In this document: positions 43,751 to 55,700 of the stretch, piece after piece
Layout of the letters: every line of letters starts with the position of its first letter
Position numbering within the stretch: the first letter of the stretch is position 1
Source: Colius striatus
Taxonomy: Eukaryota; Chordata; Aves; Coliiformes; Coliidae
Reading direction: 5' to 3'
Assembly: GCF_028858725.1 (NCBI RefSeq)
Contig: NC_084763.1
Location: 7,130,001 to 7,194,000 of the forward strand
Length of the DNA stretch: 64,000 nucleotides
Translations under genes and position numbers: made by a program
The notes under the pieces: generated by a model
What the model was told of the DNA's origin: nothing
Databases searched by the model: none
The model's input: the letters and a program-made list of their open reading frames with translations, nothing else

Positions 43751-46700
43751 GTAAAGCGCGGGCCGCTCCCCCGCCCCGACACCGCCTGTGAGCGGCGAGC
43801 GCGACCTCCCTGCGTGTCGACACGGAGGCGCTGATGCGGGTCCCCCGCCCGCGGGGCATCCCGAGGCTCCCGGGGCCGGAGCGTGAGCCTCGGGTGTGCT
43901 GCTGTGGGGCTGTGAGGGCTTCGGGAAGGAGGGGCAGAGCTGGGGCCCTTTGCCCTGGTGGTGGCTGACATCGCAGGAACAGCTCGTCCCTTGCACAGCT
44001 GCAGAAGTCGAAGTTCACGGCGGTGACTTTTGGCACAGGCAGACCCTATGGCCGCGGTTAGCCGTGTGCAGGCAGGGGATGTGTTGGCTGGACCCCGCTT
44101 TCATCAGAACAACATGCATTCGGCTCTCTGGTGTGCTCTATTGGAGCACACACACAATAATTCTATTGCCTACTCATAAATCCTGATTTATCTGATTTGT
44201 CTCTCATCGCACAGCAAATAATGTTCAGAAGCACATACGAGGCTTAAGAAATCAATTTGAAAAGCCTTAGGCTATTGACAGGTGAGCAAATCTATCAGAA
44301 CAGCATCATTCTGTGCAGAGATTCCCATTAATGCCATGGGAGTGGAGTGCCCAGGCACCAAAGGCACTGTTGCACAGAACAACTACTTCATTTACATTCA
44401 GCAAATTAGTGGCTGTTGGGCTTCAAATCAGGAGCTAACTGTTAGAAGTTAAGTTGTTGTAAAAATACATGTTAATTCCTTTGTAAACATGACATTGACT
44501 GCTTTATCTGCAGCAATCAATAAGAAACAGCAGTTTTTCACTGCCCTCTGATATAAAACATCCATTAAATCCTCAGCTGTACCCTGATCCTTCTATGTGC
44601 TTCAGTTGAGGAAACTGAGAAGGGTCTCAGAATAGCTAACAGTAAAATCTGTTAAAATGTTGTCAGTATTTATGTTTTTAGTACTTTGTCTCGTGGCTGC
44701 TGTTCAAGGCTTCACCTGATCTAAATTTGTTGTGCGAGGCAGAGTATTTGTCTCTGCAGTACACTTGTTAAACTCTACTACAGACTGTGTCCTAACTGCC
44801 TCAGGAAGAACAGAAATGTTATGGGGAACATGAGGGCAAAAGTTCACTTGATTTTGATTTTCCAACAGCTGTCCTATCTTTTATTGGACTGGGTCAGAAT
44901 GCTTCTTAAAAATGATCCACAATGATGAGAGAAAAGTGTGTTGATTATCACAGAGCCTTGAGGAAAATAAAGAGCAGTGAACTGGATTGGGATCATAGAA
45001 TCATGGATTGGTAGGGGTTGGAAGGGACCTTTAGAGATTATCTAGTCGAACCCCCCTGCCAAAGCAGGTCCCACCTAGATCAGGTCACACAGGAATGTGT
45101 CCAGGCAGGTTTTGAAAATCTCCAGAGGAGACTCCACATCCTCCCTGGGCAGCCTGTGCCAAGGATATGACAAGCAAGTTGTTACAAAGGGTTTAACTAG
45201 GTCATCCTTCTCTTTTACAGATGTATGGGATTGAAATGCCTAATTTCTATCATTCTTTGTCACTATAGCATTCATTCCTTTAAGACTTTACAGTTACTAC
45301 AGGCATTTCCCAGAGGGGTTGTGGAGACTTCTTCCTTGGAGATCTTCAAGACCCACCTGGACATGTTCCTGTGTGACCTGATCTAGGTGACCCTGCTTCT
45401 GCAGGGGGGTTGGACTGGACGATCTCTAAAAGTCCCTTCCAACCCTACCATTCTGTGATTCTATGATTTCCTTAAGCATAGCATAGGTATGTGGTGATCA
45501 GGCAAGCATACACGTGGGACTTGGTGCTAGGAACATCAGTTATTTGGAGAGCTTTCTCTATGCTTACAGTGTTCAAAATACAGCTTGCCAAAGGACAAAC
45601 ATTATGGGCTGGTGTGAGTTCTGCTGGAAAATGTTGAAGTCAGTATCCACTGCATACCTTGTCTCTTTAGGGAGGAGAGGTAAAAGCTATTTCCATTTCA
45701 CAGGACAATAAATCTGTGACCTCTCTGCAGTGAAAGACAACATGTTTCTTACAGATAGGAACAGAACCTCTGAGTTATGATTTTTTTTTTAGGCTGTCAC
45801 TTCCTATGTGACCTGATCTAGGTGACCCTGCTTCTGCAGGGGGGTTGGACTGGATGATCTCTAAAGGTCCCTTCCAACCCCTACCATTCTATGATCACTT
45901 GCATCCTTGTAAGACTAAATTTGAAAAAAGCCCCAAACCAACTCTTGAGAAGAAGCCTTTCCTCTGTCTTGCCCTTTTGTTGAGGCCAAGTCACAGTGCA
46001 TGTTGCATCAGTGCTGTTAAAAGCTTTCAAAGTTTTAAGTATTTGAATTCTCAAATAACTATAATCTTTCTCTTTGTAGCTCAGGCCAGTCCAATCCAAC
46101 CTTTTACCTTCAGAAGGGTGTGCAGGCTTATGTGCTCAGGAAGAAGCCCCATGGCCCTCTTTTACCTCGAGCTCACAAGGTAAATAACACTCTTCTTCAA
46201 CCTCCAAACACTTTGTATAGCGGGTGACTTAAGTCCTGTATGTGATGGTGTGGCACACTGTCAAATGGGTCTAGAAGTGAATTGCTGGATCATTTCCAAT
46301 TTTCTGTGCTAGACACAGAAACAGACATTTCGGAAGATTTGTTGTCATTCACAGTACTCATTTATAAATGTTAGTACTCATATATATTTCTGCGTCTTCT
46401 TCAGGTTGATAGAGAATATCGTGTACAGAAAGCCTTGTTTTCAGCTGGATTTCCAGTGCCTGAGCCCCTGCTGTATTGCAGTGATGTTTCTGTCATTGGA
46501 ACAGAATTTTATGTAATGCAGCATGTGCAGGTTGGTCCTTCAATGGGAGATATGTTTTTCTTTTCCCTACTACTAGCTGCTTTTAAATCGCGCCAAACCC
46601 TTTCTGTTAGAGCCTTATCCAGCATTCACCAAGTTTTGTGGTATAAGTAATCCTCTGATGTTTTTAAGAAATGCTAGCTATTGGAAATACTCACTGATTT

Positions 46701-49700
46701 CATTTTCTTCCCACTTTGTTGAAACTTTCAGCCCAGAATCTAAACTCTTGTTCTTGCTTTGAGCTCTCAGATGGATGCCTTGAATGAAGGCAATATTGCT
46801 TCTGTGAAAAGCAGACACAAGTCAGAGGGTGAACAATCAGACTTCACAGTTACACTGAATCTTTGATCATCCTGAGACCTGTTTAGTACTCAAGATAGGA
46901 ATCCACTGTCTTGAAAACCGAGCAGGATTCCAGTTAAGCAGCAGTTTCAGAAAGAACATGGCATAGCTCTGTCTATGGTACTCTGAGGGGACTGTAGCTG
47001 AGTTGATACTGTTTCTGTTAGATTTTGGTGATCCCAAGTATGGATCTGCTCTATCATATCCTTTGGGGGTTTTTTTAACGTGTGGGAGGGGGATTTGAGT
47101 TCAAGCCTCTTTCCTTTCATTGCATCCTACTCTATGGTAAAGTTCACTGGCAAATTAGAAACATGTGAGTCTATGGGCCAGATCCTGGAGATTAAGTTAA
47201 CCTTCCTACAAAAAAACATGAAGCAAGAGTAATAAAATGCAAAAGCTATGAAGAATTTGCAATGGTTTTCTCACATGAAATATGGATCATTTATCTGGGT
47301 TGGACTAGAACAAAGTGATTCCTTAATAAGAAACCTTGCTGCTGATGCTTTTTGTTTATAAACTTAGAACCTATCCACTCTAAGATGGACAGCAGTGCAC
47401 TGTTTTTAACAAGTAACCTGTGTATTTAGAAAGCAGTCATAGATTTATTGTGTTGAATAAACTATAACTCAATACAACCTGTTTTCTAGGTTTATTATGC
47501 AGAATCTTTCAGGAAAAAAAACTCTGTTGATGCTTTAGCATTTTAGTTTAAATATATTGAAGCCATTGTGCCACCCAGTGAAACTGAGGTCCTTAGAGAA
47601 GAGTCTGTTTATTCCTTTCTAATCTGTTTACTGGCAGGGTCACAATGAAAGGAGAAAATGGAAAAGCACACCCATCATCTAAGTATATTAAATTGCATGT
47701 AAGGAGAATGCAAGTGAATTTCTTTGGATTGTTTGCTTCTGTACATACACTAACCCTCTCATTCCTCTCCTCTCCTCTCCTCTCCTCTCCTCTCCTCTCC
47801 TCTCCTCTCCTCTCCTCTCCTCTCCTCTCCTCTCCTCTCCTCTCCTCTCCACACCTGCCCCCTTCCCTTCTAAGGTTTTCACTGATTTGTTTTTCTGGAA
47901 GTTTGCTGTTAAAGACAATACAATAACTTTTCTTCTTTCCCCCTGCTATTTTCAAGGTTGAGTATATCTGGATTGAGTGCTCTAATTCAGACTTTCACCT
48001 ACAGAATATATCTGTTATTTTAATTACCTTCTAATAGATATCTGGATCCTAATGATCCAAGATCACTGTGAATCCCTTCGTCTGTCCTGGGCAAGGAAGA
48101 CAATAAAGGAGGAAGGAGTTTTTGGTTGCATAGGGAGTGTTGGTTCACTGCATTTGGTTTTCCTGGAATGTATAGCTTTATTTCTCATCATCTGATGTGA
48201 ATATCTGATTTCTGCTGTTTCTAGGGTCGCATCTTCCGAGACCTCTCACTGCCTGAAGTGGGCCCAGCAGAGCGTTCTGCTTTGTATATCGCGATGATCG
48301 AAACTTTGGCCCTGTTGCACTCCTTTGATTTACAGTCACTGGGTCTCCAAGGATATGGCAGAGGACCTGGATACTGCAGAAGACAGGTACAGCACTTCCC
48401 AACATTCTCTTCTTTTGTCAGGTCTTTGAAGGTCTATTTGATGTGCAAGCTGAATTGTTACTAATTAATGACTGATTAAAGTAACCATCATATTTTAGCC
48501 AATAAACACCTTCACCTAGTTCAATTATTTGTGCACAGTATAAAGTTACTGCTACATTCAGATAACTCTGTAAAGCCATACTTCAGGGGATGGTATTCAT
48601 AATACAATATGGAATAATATTAGATTTAGGCTATGTAAACAGACTTTAACTATAAAACAGAGGTAGTCATCAGTGCACCCTCACAGTTCACCTTTGTCAA
48701 TGCAAAGGTACTGGGTTTTACTGAACTGAAAGGGAACGTGGTAATAGGCAAAGCCCAGATGTGTGCTTCAAAAGTTTGTGCTCTTGAAACACTTGGGAAT
48801 CAGTTGAAAAATCTGTTGAAGTGTTTGTATTTCTTTAGGTATCAACTTGGAAAAGACAGTATGATGCAGCTGCTCATACAGATATTCCTGCCATGAACAA
48901 GCTGGCTGAGTGGTTAGCAAACAACTTGCCATCTGATGATAGTGAAGAACGCCTGATTCATGGGGACTTTAGAATAGATAACATCATCTTCCACCCAACA
49001 GAGGTATTTGAAGCTAATCTCTACTTGTTTTGCAGTCCTCCACTTGTTTGTACCTCTGCTATGTAATGAGACACTTCTGTGGGTGTTTTAGTGCGTGATA
49101 CATCTTTGAAAACAATAGTAGAGAACTTAACTCTTCTCTATACGTTGTGTATGGTGTGTAGGTACCTATCACAGTCCTGGTTTTCTTTGCAGGAGCTAGT
49201 TACTCAGTTTATTCATTAACTCTAGTCCATACTTCAAAGTCCAGGGATGAAACATTTGATACATGTAAATCTTGTTGAATGCAGTACAACTTAAGGACAT
49301 ACTGAAGGCTCACTTCACGAAATTGCATGAGCATCTGATCCAAAGGCCTTTGTAATTGTGATACGGCTTCAATTGACAACAATGCCTTTCAGAACAGAAC
49401 CTGAATGCCTGATATGTGATAATAGTGGAAGCAAAGAAAAATCTGCCAAAGCTGCTTAGTTATGAAACACATATTGATTACAGAGACACTAGAAGTTCCT
49501 TATTCATCTTTAGGGAAAAGGGAAGCTATTTCTTTTCTAGTTTGTGGAAATAAATGTGTGTTGCTTGTCTATCAACATAATTACGTTTTCATTCTCTTTT
49601 TCCATGCTATTTGTGGTGTTGTGAAGGGAAAGTATGTCTGAGATTCATGACCAAGGCTCTGCAATGCCTACTTTTCACAGCAAAGCAACAAATCCCAGGG

Positions 49701-52700
49701 ATTCCCACTGTTCTGCATAGGTCAGTTGATAGGCACTGTTTGTAGGCTTAAATGTGCTGATTGACTCTCTGAACAGAGAATCAGGCACTCAGGGACTCTC
49801 CCAGCTCTTTCTGAAGTAGCTGAAAGTTGACCAAAACATAGATAATTTTAAATAACCTGTGGAGACTGTTCCTGAATATGCAGGAATGACCATGTAGAAA
49901 AAGTCTTTTGCAAATAGTTCAAGTAGCCATGGATCTTGAGTAGGCCAGAGGGGTTGTTCAGGATGACAGACCAGCTGGATTATGAGGATTCATCAGAACG
50001 ACAGTTTGGGGAGTCTCAGCCCATCCAGCTGAAGACACCATTGCAAGGATGCTTGCAGCAAAGGCTTCTGTCACTACCTGGGCAGAGGTTTACTATCCCA
50101 CTTAAGAAACTCAATTCTCTATGTAAGTGCTAATCCATACAGAATATTGTGATAAGTTAGGTTTTGAAGTGCATAGTCTGCCCATCAGCATCTGTGCAAT
50201 AGGACTGTGCAATGTTATCTGAGCAACGTGTCTGGAAACAAGAAAATATACTGTCAGTACCTCTGTTCTTTAGGATAATTTATTTCAATCATGTTTTGAT
50301 TAGAAGGGGTTAGAAGTTGCTGACAGGAAGACCACTTAAAAAAGTAGAATTTCAAACAGACTTTCAGGTGAAAAATGCTTGTTTTTCTGCCACTCTATGA
50401 ATATCTGTTTTCTGCAGATCCTTACATAGTGCTGAAAGGAACTGGTTTTGCTGTAGACAGGTACAGCATGTGCTTTTAATTCTAAGCACAATAATCACGT
50501 GAATCTGTTGGATGTTAAGAGGGTTGTGCACTGGTGGATGGAGAGAATTTCTCTTCTAACATTCACTTGAGGTTTTCTTTTTCTGTAAGGCTCGTGTTTT
50601 GGCAGTGCTGGACTGGGAACTCTCAACTGCTGGTCATCCTCTGGCAGATCTAGCGTATGCCACGCTGTTCTACTTCTGGCCTGCATCACTTAAGGACTTA
50701 GGTCACGGAACTGTCATGGGTTTGAGAAACACCATAGGTATGAAACTGGTTGGTTTCTCTTTGCTATGCTACTTTTATAAACAGCAACAAAAAGTTAAAT
50801 TAATAAGCATATAATTTGGCACTTGAAAAGAACTTTTCCATAGTTTTCTTTATCGTAGGCCACATACTGATAGTGAGGTTTAAGGTGGTCCTGTTTTAAC
50901 AAGCGTTGGCTTGGCCACACTGTGCTACTTTGTACTTTCTTAGAGGTAATGGAAGAAAACCAGAATTTAAAGTTCATAGAATGATTCATAGAATCATAGA
51001 ATATTAGGGGTTGGAAGGGACCTTTAGAGATCATCTAGTCCAACTCCTCTGACAAAGCAGGTTCACCTAGATCAGGTCACACAGGAATGTGTCCAGGTGG
51101 GTCTTGAAGACCTCCAAGGAAGGAGCCTCCACACCCTCTCTGGGCAGCCTGTGCCAGGGCTCCCTCACCTCACAGTGAAATAGTTTCTTCTTATGTTTAA
51201 ATGGAGCATTTTGTGTTCCAGCTTCATCCCATCACCCCTTGTCCTGTCACTGGATACAACAGAAAAAAGGGATGTCCCAACCTCCTGACACCCACCATTG
51301 AGACATTTGTAAATATTAATGAGTTCCCCCCTCAGTCTCCTCTTCTCCAGACTAAACAGCCCCAGTTCCTACAGCCTTTCCTCATAAGGAAGATGCTGCA
51401 GTCCACTGATCATCTTGGTGTCCCTGTGTTGGCCTCTCTCCAGCACTTCCCTGTCCCTCTTGAGCTGAGGAGCCCAGAACTGGACACAGGACTCCAGATG
51501 AGGCCTCACCAGGGCAGAGGAGAGAGGGAGCAGAACCTCCCTTGACCTGCTGGCCGCACTCTTCTTGCTGCATCCCAGGATGCCATTGGCCTTCTTGGCC
51601 ATGAGGGCACATTGCTGGCTCATGGTCAGTTTATTGTCAAGTTACTATTGATTTTTTTAGAAAGCTCCCCCAGTGAAGTTAATTTCCTGGCTGGAGTGGA
51701 GCTGAGGGGCAGTAATTCCATCAACCCCTATTTCCTTTTGGCTCTGTGTATCACACTTAGATCATGAGAAATGCTAAATCATGGGGATTACTATGTAAAT
51801 GGAATATCTCACAAAGCTGAGAAGTATTCTGAAATACTCTGTTGTGTCTTTGTAGAAAGCCCTTCCTTTGAAGAACTGGTTTCCATTTACTGCCGCTGCC
51901 GGGGAGTCAGCACTGCTTTACCCAACCTGAACTTTTTTCTTGCCTTGTCATATTTTAAACTAGCGTCAATATCCCAGGTAACCCACTCGTGTGCTGAAAT
52001 GTCACGTGGTTTTGTTGTGACTGTTTGTAATTGGCCATTCTTATTCCAAATATGAATCCTATTTTAAAAAGAACTGGAACCACTGTGTGTCAGTTTGTTC
52101 CTTCAGGAATATCTTGGATTCTTACGACTGAAAACTCTCTAAGATAGAATTCTTGCTACATTAACTATGTTGGGCTAGGTATTGGTAACTTCCTTGCAAC
52201 ATGCAGACAATTCTGTCCTTTCCTTTTTGCACTCTCTGGCTATTTAAATCCTTTGTTAGCAAAAACCAAAGATCTTTCTAAGTTTCTCAGGAAAGTAAAG
52301 AGCAGGTCAGCTAAGTAAGATGCTGTTGGTGCCACCCACAGATGAAAAATGGCATGCTGTGAGCTCAGCTTACGAAGAGCATAGGAGACCAATGTTGAGA
52401 TGTGATTACAAGAGAAAATAAGTTTCCTTGGTTCGTTGTGATCAGAAGTGAGTGTTTCATTCAGCCATTGTAGAGCATAAGTACATTTTAATGAGTTACC
52501 ACGTGAGATCAGCATACCAAAGGTGGAATAAGCTGGCATTAATTTGGAGTGTGTATGTGTATGTTAATTTAGCTGTGGATAGTATTCCTACATGTACACT
52601 GTTGTCAGTTGGTTTAAGGGACAGGCTGGGTTTGCAGTATTGTGTGCAGACATTTCTCTTTTTTCTTCTCTTATTTTCCTCTCTACTTTTTGTGATTTAC

Positions 52701-55700
52701 CTCTACTTTGGTTTAGCTGGGATGTTTGGGGTTTCTCTTCTCTTGTGCACCAAGCATCTCCATTCCATCAGCAAAGGGACCAAAACCAATATTAACATAT
52801 CCCAGTCAAATCTATCTAGGTGCTAAGTTTTTCTTTTTAAGAATGTGTGCTTTTAAGTGTTACTTTCGTAGTTGAAGATATCACCAATCTAGTAATGAGA
52901 CAACTTGAAGCTCATAATTATACCACATACAGCTTTCTTTTGATTTTAGGGTGTTTATGCCAGATATCTCATTGGAAATGCTTCTGCAGAGAATAGTCAT
53001 GAATTTGCTAAGATTGTGAAGCCTTTGGCAGAGAGAGGGTTAGAGCTCTCAAAAAGGTAAGAGTGGCCTGAACTACTGGGCAAAAGCAAAGCAAAGCTCT
53101 TACAATGTCTTCAATTATTTGAATGCCTGTATGAGGCAGCTTATATTGTTACAAGAGAAAGTCTGATCTTGCTTGTTACTGCGTTGAATGTTCTTCTCTA
53201 GGTCGTCTTTTAGCAGCACACGTGATGGCATTTCTGGAGAGCTCTTCCATCAAAGTAGGAAAGGCCAGGAAATTTTGCTGAAGGTCAAGCAGTTTATGAA
53301 GCAGCACGTGTACCCAGCTGAGAAGGTAAAAGGGTTGAGTGGAGAGAAATCTAATGAAAATCAACAAAGGCAAGTGTAGAGTCTTATATTTGGGAAAGAA
53401 CAACCCCATGTACAGGGGTAAGAACAATCCCAACTACAGGTTGGGGAATGAACTGTTAGAGAGCATTGTAGGGGAAAGGGACCTGGGGGTCTTGGTAGAC
53501 AGCAGGATGAGCATGAGTCAGCAATGAGCCCTCATGGCCAAGAAGGCCAATGACATCCTGGGGTGTATTAGCAGGGGTGTGGGCAGTAGGTCGAGAGAGC
53601 TTCTCCTCCCCCTCTACTCTGCCATTATGAGACAGCAGTTGGAATATTGTGTCCAGTTCTGGGCTCCTCAGTTCAAGAAGGACAGGGAGCTGCTGGAGAG
53701 AGCTCAGCACAGAGACACAAAGATGATGGAGTGGAGCATCTCCCGTGTGATGAAAGGCTGAGGGACCTGGGGCTCTTTAGCTTGGAGGAGACTGAGGGGT
53801 GACCTCATTCATGTTTGCAAATATGTAAAGGGTGGGTGTCAGGAAGATGGAGCCAGGCTGTTCTCAGGAATGGCCAATGATAGGACAAGGGGCAACGGGT
53901 ACAAGCTGGAACACAAAAGGTTCAAAAGAAACATAAGGAAAAACTTCTTCCCTGTTGAGGTGAGGGAGCACTGGAAGGGGCTGCCCAGATGGGTTGTGGA
54001 GTCTCCTTCTCTGGAGACATTCAAACCCACCTGGTCAAATTCCTGTGTGCCCTACTCTAGGTGGCCCTGCTCTGGCAGGGAAGTTGCACTGGATGATCTT
54101 TCGAGGTCACTTCTAGCCTTTGAGATTCTGTGAACATCTTATGATGACAGTTTATTAAAATATCAAACTATGTAGAGATGTCACATCCTGCTGTTTTAAT
54201 CTGTCTTTAAAACAGCCTTATTTTCATGCAGTAATGTTTGTGGCATTGCAAAATATTAACTCAGATCCTTATAGCCTGTTCTGACTGTTTTTGCAACACT
54301 AAAATGTGGTATGTAGTAATGAAAGCTAAGGTTTACTTTTAAAACTCTTTAAAGAACCACTCTTTTTTAAAGAGTTACTTTTTAAAGGTATTTGCCAAAA
54401 TAGTTTTAACAGTAGCAAAACTGTTTAACAGTAGCAAAAGTAGAAAGGTGTCTAGCTAAAAAAGGGAAAGGGCTGGTTTTAGCCATACAAAGCTGAATGT
54501 TTCTGTTGCTTGCCTTACTTTTTAAGCTGTGACCTTTATGACTGAAAAATGAGATTCCATAATGCGTCACTGTAGATTCATTCTTGAATATTTCTAATAC
54601 CAGTGAAAGTTTGAAGTGGCATAATGAAAGATCCATTGAAGTCCTTAATTAGTGAAAGGGAAAATGAGATGAGGCATTTACTTCTTAACCAAGTGAGATG
54701 AGGAATTTTCCACTTAGAAAGTTGGTTCAACTGTTAGTTTCATGGAAGGAGTTTTGCTGCAGAGTTGGTGTTTTTTGCCTTTTTCTTTCAGTCAGGCAGA
54801 AACACAGAGAACATACCAATCTAAAAGATTTCTGAGTGCATCTGCCTATCACAAGGAGAAGCTGAGCATAGAAACTCTAGATATGCAAAGTTTCTTAAAG
54901 GTCTGTCTGTAACTAGTTTTGTATTGCCCAAGGAAACCTTGCAATAATTCAAACCTTGCAATAATTCAAATATTTGCTTTAAAAACAAACCAACCACACA
55001 CAGTCCTGCAAGGTTGGCAGATGAGTAGTGTTATGCTTTTATTTCAGATAATAGGGATCATGAAGCAGGACTTCTGTATATTCTACTGTGGAGTTTGTCG
55101 TAACATATGAGGACATTACCTTTATTCCTTCTAAAACCAGTTCTGGGCTAGTTTTAAAGTGCTGTTCCTCCCTAAAACATGCTTGTGAAAGTATTAGGAT
55201 TACTGAATGCACAGTTTTACTTAGTACTAATCACTGGTGCTCAGAAGGACTGCTTACATCATCTGTGAAGGAATTATTTTGACAGGAACAGAAAACGTAT
55301 TCTTTGTGGTTTTTGCCTCAGTTAAAAAGAGATTAACTGGCTGTTATATATCTGAACATTGTGATGGGAAACCTGAACCTTAAATCTCAGTACATCAGGC
55401 TTTTATTTGTTGTTTTACCCTTGGGTTTTACCTCTTCCACATACTGTTGGTAACAGTTACTTCTACCATGAGAAAACACTGACCTGTCACCATCACATGC
55501 TTTATACCACCTTAAATCATTGCCCTGTATGAAATAAGGTACTGATCAGGGTCTTCTCCATGATACATTTCAAGTCTTGCAATATTAATAAATTGCAGCT
55601 TGATTTTCAGTTATCATTTTGATTTTATAATGCAGCCAACTGTACAATAAGAACTTGTCTTGAGTATTTTCTTAATTGGTTTCTTGAGGTGTAGGGCTGA

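Noticed and set aside
47593-47955. Glu/Arg-repeat and Leu/Ser-repeat open frames
   Set aside because: Produced only by the (CTCCT)n microsatellite, which is open in several frames because of its 5-bp period.
49936-50133. 65-codon open frame with a GTAAGTG donor-like end ([16 protein letters not shown]) in ACAD11 intron 5
   Set aside because: No matching segment in ACAD11; joining it would break the exon 5 to exon 6 frame continuity (HPTE to ARVLAVLDW). Probably chance.
51369-51623. Apparent reverse-transcriptase protein gene
   Set aside because: C-terminal remnant of a 5'-truncated CR1 element, not an intact ORF2; the same applies to 53534-53761 and 32363-32608.
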